DNA from: Bacteroidia bacterium
Lineage (GTDB): Bacteria > Bacteroidota > Bacteroidia > J057 > JADKCL01
Direction: 5' to 3'
Assembly: GCA_020635905.1 (NCBI GenBank)
Contig: JACJYV010000002.1
Coordinates: forward strand, 1,302,001-1,366,000
Length of the DNA stretch: 64,000 nucleotides
The translations under genes were made by a program, and so were the position numbers. Position 1 is the stretch's first letter; every line of letters starts with the position of its first letter. The notes under the pieces were generated by a model. That model saw only the letters and a list, made by a program, of their open reading frames with translations. It ran no database searches and was not told the DNA's origin. This document shows, in pieces, positions 25,063-34,453 of the stretch.

Positions 25063-28000
25063 ATGAGGAAGCTATACCAAAATCTCACTGTAATAACCTG
25101 CACATTTCTCTGGGGAATCAGTTCCCTCTGGGGACAGGCCACGGTGTCCTGCCCTTCCAATATAACCGTGAATGCGGCTAACGGACAATGTGGAGCCAAC
25201 GTCTCCTATTCTGCTCCCTCGGCCAGCTGTTCGGGCGGGGGTACCACCACCGTGACCTTCAACTACACCGGCGCTGTGCAGACCTGGGTCGTACCTCCGG
25301 GGGTAACCTCAGTGAGTATCCAGTGCTATGGCGCTCAAGGGCGTTCCAATCAGGCCAGTATTTTGGGAGGTAAAGGAGGATATTCCACCGGTACCCGGGC
25401 TGTGACTCCTGGCTCAACCGTCTATGTAAACGTAGGCGGTGGAGGGGGGATTTCAACCGCAGGTGGATTTAACGGCGGTGGAAATGCCGGAACCTCACCC
25501 TGTACCCAGGCTCTGGGCGGTGGTGGCGGCGGTGCCTCTGACGTCCGTGTAGGCGGCTCGGCCCTGGGCAACCGGGTGATCGTGGCTGGCGGCGGCGGTG
25601 GCGCAGGCGGACAACGTCTGATCAACTGTGGCCGGGGAACCGGCGGCGGTGGCGGCGGCGGCTACTATGGCGGCGGCGGCGGTGCCGGATGGCCGGGAAT
25701 TCCTCCCGGAGGACCCGTACCGACCGGTGGCACCCAGTCTGGCGGTGGATCCGGCGGAGTAACCACCTGGACAGGTGGCGGACCCACTAACGGTGCCGCA
25801 GGTACCCTGGGGAACGGAGGAAAAGGAGGAGATGAAGAATCATCCGCCCAGTTTGGCAGTGCCACCGCTCAGCCCGGTGGCTACGGTGGTGGCACCACCG
25901 GCCAGAATGGCCTCTACAACTCAGCCAACGACTGGACCGGCCAGAGTGGAGCCGGAGGATCGGGTTACATTGGTGGCGTCACCGGCGGCAGCATGCTCAG
26001 CAACAACCGTTCCGGCAACGGACTGGTGACCATCACTTATACCGTGGTTTATACCCCCACCGTCACCCAGACCGGCGGCGGCAGCAGTGGAGCCTTCTTC
26101 CCCGTAGGCAGTACCACCAATGCATTTACCGCCAGCTGCCCGGTCGGAAGCAACTCTTCCTGTAGCTTTACCGTGACCGTAATCGACAATCAGAATCCCA
26201 CCATTACCTGCCCCGCCAACATGACGGTGAACGCCGCTTCCGGTCAGTGTTCTGCAGTGGTAACCTATTCCGTGACCTCAACCGACAATTGCCCCGGTCA
26301 GACCGTGAGCAAAACTGCCGGCCTGAACAGTGGAGCCACCTTCCCCGTAGGCACCACTTCCAACTCCTACAAAGTAACCGATGCCTCAGGCAAAACGGCC
26401 ACCTGTTCCTTCAACGTGACCGTGGTTGACAACCAGAATCCGACCATCACCTGTCCGTCAAACATTACGGCCAACGCAGCCAGCGGCTCCTGTACCGCCA
26501 ACGTTACCTACAGCGTCACCTCGGCAGACAACTGCCCCGGCCAGACTGTATCCAAAACCGCCGGACTGAACAGCGGCGCGGCCTTCCCCGTGGGTTCCAC
26601 CACCAATACCTACACGGTGACCGATGCCTACGGGCACGTGGCCAGCTGCAGCTTTACTGTGACGGTGGTGGACAACCAGAACCCGACCATTACCTGCCCG
26701 GCCAACATCACCGCTAATGCCGCTTCCGGCCAGTGCTCCGCCAACGTCACCTATTCGGTCAGCTCGGCCGACAACTGTGTGGGCGCCAGCCAGAGCCAGA
26801 CCGCAGGTCTGGCCAGTGGAGCCGCCTTCCCGGTGGGCACCACCACCAATTCATTCAAAGTGACCGATGCTTCCGGGCACATAGCCACCTGCAGTTTCAG
26901 TGTGACTGTGGTGGACAACCAGAATCCCACCGTGACCTGCCCCGCCAACATGACCGTGAACAACACTTCAGGTCAGTGCTCGGCCACCGTCACCTATGCG
27001 TTAAGTTCTGCAGACAACTGTCCCGGACAAACCGTGAGCCAGAGCGCTGGTCTGCCCAGCCTCGCAACCTTCCCCGTAGGTACCACCACCAATTCTTTCG
27101 TGGTAACCGATGGTGCGGGTCACACCTCCACCTGCTCCTTTAACATCACGGTGGTGGATAATCAAAATCCGACCATTACCTGCCCGGCCAACATGACCGT
27201 GAATGCCACTTCGGGCCAGTGCTCCGCTCCCGTAACTTACTCAGTAACTTCCGCCGACAACTGCCCCGGCCAGACCATCAGTAAAACTGCGGGCCTGTCC
27301 AGTGGCGCCACTTTCCCGGTAGGTACAACCTCCAACACCTGGAAAGCCACCGATGCAGCCGGAAATATTGCCAACTGTACCTTTACCGTGACCGTGGTGG
27401 ACAACCAGAATCCGACCATCACCTGTCCCTCCAATATCTCGGTAAATGCCTCCTCAGGTGGATGTACGGCCAACGTTACCTATTCCATTTCCTCCGCCGA
27501 TAACTGTCCCGGACAGACCGTCAGCCAGGGAGGTGGAATGGCAAGCGGGGCAGCCTTCCCCACCGGCACCACCACGAACACCTTCACGGTGACCGATGCT
27601 TCCGGAAACACTGCGACCTGCAGTTTCACTGTTTCCGTGACCGATAACCAAAATCCGACCATCACCTGTCCGGCCAATATCACGGTAAACGCCACCTCCG
27701 GACAATGCTCGGCTCCGGTTTCTTACTCGGTAACCTCAGCAGATAACTGCGTGGGTGCCAGCCAGGCCCAGACCGGCGGTCTGGCCAGTGGAGCTGCCTT
27801 CCCCGTGGGCACCACCACCAATGCCTTCACCGTGACCGATGCGGCCAGCAATACCGCCAGCTGCAGTTTCTCGGTGACCGTAATCGACAATCAGAATCCG
27901 ACCATTACCTGTCCTTCCAACATCACCGTGAATAATGCCACCGGACAATGTGCGGCCAACGTAACCTATTCGGTTTCCACTGCAGATAACTGTCCTGGTC

Positions 28001-29994
28001 AGGCCCTGTCCCAAAGTGCCGGACTGGCCAGCAGCGCATCCTTCCCTGTGGGCACCACCACCAACTCATTCCTGGTGACCGATGCTTCCGGAAATACGGC
28101 CAACTGCTCCTTCAACGTAACCGTGGTTGACAATCAGAATCCGACCATTACCTGTCCGGCCAACATCTCGATTACACCCAATGCGAATAACTGCTCGCCT
28201 GCGGTAACCTGGACCACCCCGGTTTCCGGAGACAACTGCGGGGTGACCACCTCCAACCAGACCCACACTTCCGGTTCGAGCTTCTCACCTGGCACCACCA
28301 CCGTAACCTACACCGTGGGTGATGCAGCCGGTAACACCAGTAGCTGCAGCTTTACCGTGAGCATTGTGCCTACTCCGCTGGTCCTTTCCCTGACTCCCTC
28401 CGTATTCAATTGCGGAACCAACCTTTCCTGTAACGGAGACAACAGCGGTTCGCTTTCTGTGACTGCCACGGGAGGTTGTGAACCCTATTCCTACTCCTGG
28501 AGCAACGGGCCTACCACCTCCTCCATTACCGGACTTTCCGCGCAGAAGTATGTGGTAACTGTGACCGACAATAACGGAACCGTGAAGAAGGATTCACTTA
28601 CCCTGACCGAACCCACCCCGCTCACCGGCTCCATCAATGCGCCTCCCGGCGTGTGCGGACCCCTGGGTACCACGGGTTTCACCGACCTGACCGTCAGTGG
28701 CGGCTCCAATTGCCAGGCTTACAGCTACAGCTGGACCGGACCTGGCTCATTTACCGCCTCCACCGAGGACCTGAGCAATTTGCCTGCGGGTATCTACTCT
28801 GTGGTTGCCACCGATGCCAACGGCTGTACCTATAACGGATCGGTTAACATTGTCCTCTTCCAGTTGCCGGTGGCCAATCTCGGTGCCGACTCCACCATTT
28901 GCGATGGCAGCACCCACATCCTGAATCCGGGATCTTTCTCGGGCTACCTCTGGCAAAACAATTCCACTGCAGCCACCCTGCCCGTTACCTCCGCCGGACT
29001 TTACTGGTCTGAAGTAACCGATGCCAATGGCTGTCAGGACCGGGATTCCATTGTGATTTCCGTGCATACGGTGGCTCCGACCACCCATACCTACAGTGAA
29101 ACTGTTCCACTTTGCCAGAATGATACGGCAGTAATCACCGCAAATTCGGGTTATTCCTCCTATCTCTGGGCAGGCCCTGTGGTGATTGGAACCATCTTTA
29201 CCAATGATAATGTGCCTGTGACTTCACCTGGCGGCGCCATTACCCTGACGGTTTCCGATGCGACCGGATGTGCCAGAACGGATACCATTGTCGTTCCCTT
29301 TGTGAACCAGCCCGATCCCAACCCGTCCATTACCCCTGATCCGGGCATTCTGTGCCCCGGCGGTCAGGATACGCTGGATGCAGGAGCAGGCTACACAACC
29401 TATGCCTGGAGCACCGGCGCCACCACCCGCACCATCATTGTGAATACAGCAGGTTCCTATTCTGTGGAAGTAACCAACTCCTTTGGTTGCGGTGAAGCAG
29501 ACGATGTGGCAGCCATCAATGTGCCCGCGCCAGTACCCGTGATTACCCAATCAAACGATACCCTGTACTGTCAGACCGGATTTGCATCTTATCAGTGGGC
29601 CATCAACGGAACTCCGCTGGCCTTCGCCACCAACTCATTCTACGTTCCGCCCGTAACCGGACAGTATTCGGTAACTGTGGTGGATGGAAACGGATGTGTG
29701 GGTACTGCGACCTTTGATGTGACGGTGGGTGTGGAGGAAAATGCAGATTTCGCCGGATTGGAAGTATTCCCCAACCCCACGGAAGGTTACCTCAACATCC
29801 GTCCCTTTACCCCGATTGGCAAGAAAGTTGAAATCCGGGTATTCGACATGTACGGAAAAATCATCCGTCAATTCGGTCTGGATAACCTCACCCACGATGT
29901 GACCCTCAACCTGACGGATCTCTCCAAAGGGGTGTATGTTCTCACCATCAGCACCGACAACTCCAGTTTCGTAAGAAAGATTATCCTCGAATAA
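25063..29994 (+). CDS. Giant HYR/SprB-repeat adhesin 1, nested glycine-rich domain, T9SS type A
   Basis: 1643 residues. Signal peptide ends SLWGQ. A first HYR module starts at about 27 (TVSCPSNITVNAANGQCGAN) but is interrupted at about 62 by a glycine-rich domain (to about 330, with runs of six or more Gly), and then completes (GAFFPVGSTTNAFTA..SCSFTVTV). Eight further HYR modules of about 81 residues follow (TITCP, DNCPGQ, FPVGTTTN, CSFxVTVVDNQNP), plus one shorter divergent one. SprB-like repeats (about 1105-1270), Ig-like segments and a type A sorting domain (VFPNPTEGYLNIRP to VRKIILE) end the chain. It is probably exported by T9SS and held on the surface as an adhesin. It is the first of three paralogues and is followed by a terminator at 30003. 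Confidence 0.9.
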   Translation: MRKLYQNLTVITCTFLWGISSLWGQATVSCPSNITVNAANGQCGANVSYSAPSASCSGGGTTTVTFNYTGAVQTWVVPPGVTSVSIQCYGAQGRSNQASILGGKGGYSTGTRAVTPGSTVYVNVGGGGGISTAGGFNGGGNAGTSPCTQALGGGGGGASDVRVGGSALGNRVIVAGGGGGAGGQRLINCGRGTGGGGGGGYYGGGGGAGWPGIPPGGPVPTGGTQSGGGSGGVTTWTGGGPTNGAAGTLGNGGKGGDEESSAQFGSATAQPGGYGGGTTGQNGLYNSANDWTGQSGAGGSGYIGGVTGGSMLSNNRSGNGLVTITYTVVYTPTVTQTGGGSSGAFFPVGSTTNAFTASCPVGSNSSCSFTVTVIDNQNPTITCPANMTVNAASGQCSAVVTYSVTSTDNCPGQTVSKTAGLNSGATFPVGTTSNSYKVTDASGKTATCSFNVTVVDNQNPTITCPSNITANAASGSCTANVTYSVTSADNCPGQTVSKTAGLNSGAAFPVGSTTNTYTVTDAYGHVASCSFTVTVVDNQNPTITCPANITANAASGQCSANVTYSVSSADNCVGASQSQTAGLASGAAFPVGTTTNSFKVTDASGHIATCSFSVTVVDNQNPTVTCPANMTVNNTSGQCSATVTYALSSADNCPGQTVSQSAGLPSLATFPVGTTTNSFVVTDGAGHTSTCSFNITVVDNQNPTITCPANMTVNATSGQCSAPVTYSVTSADNCPGQTISKTAGLSSGATFPVGTTSNTWKATDAAGNIANCTFTVTVVDNQNPTITCPSNISVNASSGGCTANVTYSISSADNCPGQTVSQGGGMASGAAFPTGTTTNTFTVTDASGNTATCSFTVSVTDNQNPTITCPANITVNATSGQCSAPVSYSVTSADNCVGASQAQTGGLASGAAFPVGTTTNAFTVTDAASNTASCSFSVTVIDNQNPTITCPSNITVNNATGQCAANVTYSVSTADNCPGQALSQSAGLASSASFPVGTTTNSFLVTDASGNTANCSFNVTVVDNQNPTITCPANISITPNANNCSPAVTWTTPVSGDNCGVTTSNQTHTSGSSFSPGTTTVTYTVGDAAGNTSSCSFTVSIVPTPLVLSLTPSVFNCGTNLSCNGDNSGSLSVTATGGCEPYSYSWSNGPTTSSITGLSAQKYVVTVTDNNGTVKKDSLTLTEPTPLTGSINAPPGVCGPLGTTGFTDLTVSGGSNCQAYSYSWTGPGSFTASTEDLSNLPAGIYSVVATDANGCTYNGSVNIVLFQLPVANLGADSTICDGSTHILNPGSFSGYLWQNNSTAATLPVTSAGLYWSEVTDANGCQDRDSIVISVHTVAPTTHTYSETVPLCQNDTAVITANSGYSSYLWAGPVVIGTIFTNDNVPVTSPGGAITLTVSDATGCARTDTIVVPFVNQPDPNPSITPDPGILCPGGQDTLDAGAGYTTYAWSTGATTRTIIVNTAGSYSVEVTNSFGCGEADDVAAINVPAPVPVITQSNDTLYCQTGFASYQWAINGTPLAFATNSFYVPPVTGQYSVTVVDGNGCVGTATFDVTVGVEENADFAGLEVFPNPTEGYLNIRPFTPIGKKVEIRVFDMYGKIIRQFGLDNLTHDVTLNLTDLSKGVYVLTISTDNSSFVRKIILE

Positions 29995-30002
29995 TTACCT
30001 TA

Positions 30003-30056
30003 ATTCCGGACGATTTCTGCCCTTTTTCAAGGTCAGGGTCGTCCGGAATGGTTTTT
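30003..30056 (+). terminator. Rho-independent terminator after adhesin 1
   Basis: A perfect 11-bp stem, ATTCCGGACGA (30003-30013) with TCGTCCGGAAT (30039-30049), is followed by GGTTTTT. It starts nine bases after the stop codon, so adhesin 1 ends its own transcript. Confidence 0.75.
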
Positions 30057-30133
30057 AAGGGCTGCGCCCCGGTCTTCCCGGATCGGATTGGAAAAATATT
30101 GTGGATGAAATGTTTGCAAAGTGAAGTAAGAAT

Positions 30134-30163
30134 TCTGGGTTAAATCAATTAAATTTAGCTTTG
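30134..30163 (+). promoter_or_regulatory. Weak candidate Bacteroidota promoter for adhesin 2
   Basis: TAGCTTTG at 30156-30163 fits the -7 consensus TAnnTTTG and lies 20 bases before the ATG. The expected -33 TTG is not exact (CTGG at about 30135), so the call is tentative. Confidence 0.3.
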
Positions 30164-30182
30164 ATGAATATTTAGAAAAAGC

Positions 30183-33100
30183 ATGATGAAGAACTTTTAC
30201 TCTTTTACCCTCTTAATTTGCTCGTTTTTTACCTCAGGAACATTACTTTGGGGACAGGCAACTGTATCCTGTCCATCCAATATCACCGTGAACGCGGCCT
30301 CCGGGCAGTGCGGTGCCAACGTTTCCTTTTCCGCCCCAACCGCCAGCTGCGCGGGCGGCGGAACCAACACGGTGACCTTCAACTATACCGGCGCTGTGCA
30401 AACCTGGACCGTACCGGCCGGGGTTACCTCCATTAATATCAAATGTTACGGCGGACAAGGCCGCGCCAACCAGGCCAACATCCTGGGCGGTAAAGGCGGC
30501 TACGCCACCGGCAACCGTACCGTGACCCCTTTATCAACCGTCTATGTGTATGTCGGTGGAGGGGGAGGAATCTCTACCACTGGCGGCTTTAACGGTGGTG
30601 GCAATGCCGGAACCTCTCCCTGTACCCAGGCCCTCGCAGGCGGTGGCGGCGGTGGTTCCGACGTGCGCATTGGCGGCACGGCCCTGGGCAACCGGGTAAT
30701 CGTAGCCGGTGGTGGTGGCGGTGCGGGTGGACAGCGACTGATCAACTGTGGCCGGGGAACCGGCGGCGGTGGCGGTGGCGGCTATTACGGCGGCGGCGGC
30801 GGAGCTGGCTGGCCGGGAGTGCCTCCCGGTGGCGCAGTTCCAACCGGCGGATCCCAGTCTTCTGGCGGATCCGGCGGAGTAACCACCTGGACAGCAGGCG
30901 GTCCGACCAATGGCGCAGCTGGTGGCCTTGGGGTCGGAGGTAAAGGAGGAAATGAAGAATCATCTGCCCAGTTTGGCAGTGCCACGGCCCAGCCCGGCGG
31001 CTACGGTGGTGGCACCACCGGCCAGAATGGCCTTTATAACTCAGCCAACGACTGGACCGGTCAGAGTGGCGCCGGAGGCTCCGGCTACATCGGTGGGGTG
31101 ACCAGCGGCAGCATGCTCAATAATCAGCAATCCGGCAACGGTCTGGTGACCATTACTTATACAGTGGCTTATACACCCACCGTGACCCAGACTGGTGGCA
31201 GCAGCAGCGGCGCCTTCTTCCCCGTGGGCAGCACCACCAACGCCTTTACGGCCAGCTGTCCGGTTGGAAGCAATTCTTCCTGCAGCTTTACCGTAACCGT
31301 GGTTGACAATCAGAATCCGACCATTACCTGCCCGGCCAACATGACGGTGAATGCCGCTTCCGGACAGTGCTCGGCCGTGGTAACCTACTCGGTAACTTCT
31401 GCCGACAATTGCCCCGGCCAGACGGTAAGCAAAACCGCCGGACTGAATAGTGGAGCCACCTTCCCCGTAGGCACTACTTCGAATTCCTACAAAGTAACCG
31501 ATGCCTCTGGAAAAACGGCCACCTGTTCCTTCAACGTGACTGTGGTGGACAATCAAAATCCCTCGATTACCTGTCCTTCCAACATCACCCTGAATGCAGC
31601 CTCAGGAAGTTGTACCGCGGTGGCCACTTATTCAGTTTCCTCCTCGGACAACTGTCCCGGCCAGACGGTCAGCCAGGGAACTGGCCTGCCCAGCGGGGCT
31701 TCCTTCCCCACCGGCACAACCCCAAATACTTTCGTGGTAACGGATGCCGCCGGTCACGTGGCCAGTTGTGCCTTCACCGTAACCGTGACCGATAACCAGA
31801 ATCCGACCATTACCTGCCCCGGTAATATCACCGTGAGCGCCAGCAATGGTCAGTGTTCTGCCCCGGTCAGTTTCAGCGTTTCCTCTGCTGACAACTGTGT
31901 GGGATCCACCCAAAGCCAGTCTGCCGGACTGGCCAGCGGAGCGAATTTCCCCGTAGGCGTCACCACCAATTCCTTTACCGTGACGGATGCAGCCAGCAAT
32001 ACGGCCAACTGCAGTTTCACCGTAACCGTGGTGGACAACCAGAATCCCGCGATTACCTGCCCTGCGAACATCACGGTGAATAATGCCACCGGCCAGTGCG
32101 CCGCCAACGTTACTTATTCGGTTACCTCATCCGACAACTGTCCCGGGCAAACGGTAAGCCAAAGTGCGGGTCTGGCCAGCACGGCCTCCTTCCCGGTTGG
32201 TACCACCACCAACACCTTCCTGGTCACGGACGCACACAGCAATACCAATAACTGTTCCTTTACTGTAACCGTGGTGGACAACGAATCTCCTGTGATCACC
32301 TGTCCTGCCAATATCTCGGTGAATGCCTCTTCCAATAACTGTTCTCCCATAGTGACCTGGACTTCGCCATCACCCACTGACAACTGTGCGATTACCACCC
32401 AGACCCAGACCCATAACTCTGGTTCCAGCTTTCCGCCCGGTAACACCACGGTTACCTACACGGTAGGGGACGCAGCCGGAAATTCAACCAGTTGCAGCTT
32501 CACCGTCAGTGTGGTTCCCACCCCGCTGGTGCTGTCTTTGACTCCCACTGTTTATGCCTGCGGAACCAATCTGGCCTGTAACGGCGACAACAGCGGATCG
32601 ATCACCGTAACTGCCACCGGCGGCTGCGAGCCTTATTCTTACTCCTGGAGCAACGGTGGCACCACCGCCACCATCAACGGACTTTCTGCCATCAAATATG
32701 TGGTCACGGTTACGGACAATAACAGTATCGTGAAAAAGGACTCAATTACCCTGACCCAGCCCGCGGCCATCACCGGCTCCATTCAGGCTCCTCCCGGCGT
32801 GTGCGGTCCGGCCACCACCGGCTTCACCGACCTGACCGTAGGCGGCGGTGCCACCTGCCAGTCGTATCTCTACGACTGGACCGGACCAGGCTCCTTTACT
32901 GCCAACACCGAAGACCTGACCAACCTGGGTTCGGGTACCTTTGCCGTTATCGTTACCGATGCCAATGGATGTACCTTTGAGGATTCAGTTAACATTGCCC
33001 TCTTTTCCCTTCCCGTGGCAAATCTGGGAGCAGATTCGACTATTTGTGATGGCAGTACCCACATCCTGAATCCCGGATCATTTTCTGCTTATCTCTGGCA

Positions 33101-34139
33101 GAATAATGCTACCTCACCCACGCTTCCCGTTTCGACCGCCGGAACCTACTGGACTGAAGTGACTGATGCCAATGGATGTCAGGACCGGGATACAATTGAG
33201 ATTGCGGTGCATACGGTTACTCCCACCACCCAGACCTACAGTGAAACGGTGCCCCTGTGCCAGGCCGATACCGCCACCATCACCGCGACTCCCGGCTATT
33301 CCAGCTACCTCTGGGCCGGACCTGTGGTGATTGGTACTGTGCTGACCAATAACAGTGTGGATGTGACCTCGCCCGGGGGAGACATTTACCTCACCATTTC
33401 CGATACCACAGGTTGTGCCCGCACCGATACCATCACGGTTCCCTTTGTCAATCAGCCCGATCCCAATCCTTCCATTCTGCCCGATCCCGGAATCCTGTGT
33501 CCCGGTGGTCAGGATACCCTGGATGCGGGGGCCGGATATGCGACCTACGCCTGGAGCACGGGAGCCACCACCCGCACCATCATTGTGAATACGGCCGGAA
33601 CCTATTCTGTGGAAGTGACCAACTCTTTCGGATGTGGCGAAGCCGACGACGTGACCGCCATCAATGTACCCGCCCCGGTGCCGGTAATTACCCAGTCCAA
33701 TGATACCCTGTTCTGCCAGACTGGCTTTGCCAAGTATCAGTGGGCCATCAATGGCACTCCATTGGCCTTTGCCACCAATTACTACTACATTCCCCCGGTA
33801 TCCGGACAGTATTCGGTAACTGTAATTGACGCCAATGGCTGTACCGGGACTGCCACCTTTGATGTAACCGTGGGGATCAGTGAGAATCAGGATTTTGCCG
33901 GACTGGAAGTATTCCCCAACCCCACCGAAGGCTACCTCAATATCCGTCCCTACACCCCCATCGGGAAGGAAGTGGATATGACCATCTTTGATATGTTTGG
34001 TAAACTGGTGAAGCAATATCACCACCAGAATCTGACCAAAGATGAGACCCTGAATCTGACTGATCTGGCCAAAGGAGTTTACGTGCTGACCATCACCACC
34101 GACAATTCTCGTTTCGTCAGAAAGATCATCCTGGAATAA
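30183..34139 (+). CDS. Giant HYR/SprB-repeat adhesin 2, nested glycine-rich domain, T9SS type A
   Basis: 1318 residues, paralogous to adhesin 1 end to end. The signal peptide ends LLWGQ. A split first HYR module contains a glycine-rich insert nearly identical in protein sequence to that of adhesin 1. Only four full HYR modules and one divergent terminal module follow, against eight plus one in adhesin 1, so the length difference is due to HYR copy number. SprB-like repeats (GDNSGSITVTATGGCEPYSY), Ig-like segments and the type A sorting domain (VFPNPTEGYLNIRPYTPIG to VRKIILE) match closely. Codon choice differs at many sites despite the protein identity. A terminator hairpin follows at 34160. 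Confidence 0.9.
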   Translation: MMKNFYSFTLLICSFFTSGTLLWGQATVSCPSNITVNAASGQCGANVSFSAPTASCAGGGTNTVTFNYTGAVQTWTVPAGVTSINIKCYGGQGRANQANILGGKGGYATGNRTVTPLSTVYVYVGGGGGISTTGGFNGGGNAGTSPCTQALAGGGGGGSDVRIGGTALGNRVIVAGGGGGAGGQRLINCGRGTGGGGGGGYYGGGGGAGWPGVPPGGAVPTGGSQSSGGSGGVTTWTAGGPTNGAAGGLGVGGKGGNEESSAQFGSATAQPGGYGGGTTGQNGLYNSANDWTGQSGAGGSGYIGGVTSGSMLNNQQSGNGLVTITYTVAYTPTVTQTGGSSSGAFFPVGSTTNAFTASCPVGSNSSCSFTVTVVDNQNPTITCPANMTVNAASGQCSAVVTYSVTSADNCPGQTVSKTAGLNSGATFPVGTTSNSYKVTDASGKTATCSFNVTVVDNQNPSITCPSNITLNAASGSCTAVATYSVSSSDNCPGQTVSQGTGLPSGASFPTGTTPNTFVVTDAAGHVASCAFTVTVTDNQNPTITCPGNITVSASNGQCSAPVSFSVSSADNCVGSTQSQSAGLASGANFPVGVTTNSFTVTDAASNTANCSFTVTVVDNQNPAITCPANITVNNATGQCAANVTYSVTSSDNCPGQTVSQSAGLASTASFPVGTTTNTFLVTDAHSNTNNCSFTVTVVDNESPVITCPANISVNASSNNCSPIVTWTSPSPTDNCAITTQTQTHNSGSSFPPGNTTVTYTVGDAAGNSTSCSFTVSVVPTPLVLSLTPTVYACGTNLACNGDNSGSITVTATGGCEPYSYSWSNGGTTATINGLSAIKYVVTVTDNNSIVKKDSITLTQPAAITGSIQAPPGVCGPATTGFTDLTVGGGATCQSYLYDWTGPGSFTANTEDLTNLGSGTFAVIVTDANGCTFEDSVNIALFSLPVANLGADSTICDGSTHILNPGSFSAYLWQNNATSPTLPVSTAGTYWTEVTDANGCQDRDTIEIAVHTVTPTTQTYSETVPLCQADTATITATPGYSSYLWAGPVVIGTVLTNNSVDVTSPGGDIYLTISDTTGCARTDTITVPFVNQPDPNPSILPDPGILCPGGQDTLDAGAGYATYAWSTGATTRTIIVNTAGTYSVEVTNSFGCGEADDVTAINVPAPVPVITQSNDTLFCQTGFAKYQWAINGTPLAFATNYYYIPPVSGQYSVTVIDANGCTGTATFDVTVGISENQDFAGLEVFPNPTEGYLNIRPYTPIGKEVDMTIFDMFGKLVKQYHHQNLTKDETLNLTDLAKGVYVLTITTDNSRFVRKIILE

Positions 34140-34159
34140 AAAACCCTTCGGGAAACGAA

Positions 34160-34189
34160 AGGCCGGGTCACCTGATCCGGCCTTTTTTT
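34160..34189 (+). terminator. Rho-independent terminator after adhesin 2
   Basis: AGGCCGG pairs with CCGGCCT, extendable inward through a G-U pair, and is followed by seven T. It lies 20 bases after the stop codon. Confidence 0.8.
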
Positions 34190-34214
34190 GTGCTGTTTGG
34201 AATCGGGTGATAAA

Positions 34215-34336
34215 GGGGACCTCTAAAAACTTCGAATCTCTGCGTTGGGCTTGGTTAAGAAATGCTCATTTACCTGAGTAAACTGCGCTTTCTTTACCTG
34301 CGCCCGCCTTGACCTTCTTTGTTTTTAGAGGTCCCC
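34215..34336. mobile_element. Miniature inverted-repeat element, copy 2 (122 bp)
   Basis: Perfect 16-bp terminal inverted repeats, GGGGACCTCTAAAAAC and GTTTTTAGAGGTCCCC, bound the element. TAAA flanks both ends and may be a 4-bp target duplication. The interior is the reverse complement of the element at 3700-3822. It contains no gene and sits between adhesins 2 and 3. Confidence 0.8.
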
Positions 34337-34389
34337 TAAAGATAAATGGGGAATCTTTTTGCGCGAGTTCGGTTCTTGGGGGAATGTCC

Positions 34390-34418
34390 TTGATTTCCTG
34401 TAAAATTCGTTTTATTTG
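34390..34418 (+). promoter_or_regulatory. Candidate promoter for adhesin 3
   Basis: TTG at 34390-34392 and TTTATTTG at 34411-34418 (seven of eight matches to TAnnTTTG counting the Ns) are separated by 18 bases and lie 35 bases before the ATG at 34454. This is close to, but not exactly, the Bacteroidota -33/-7 arrangement. Confidence 0.35.
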
Positions 34419-34453
34419 ATTAAATTTAGGAGACAAAATTAAGATCTGGTATA

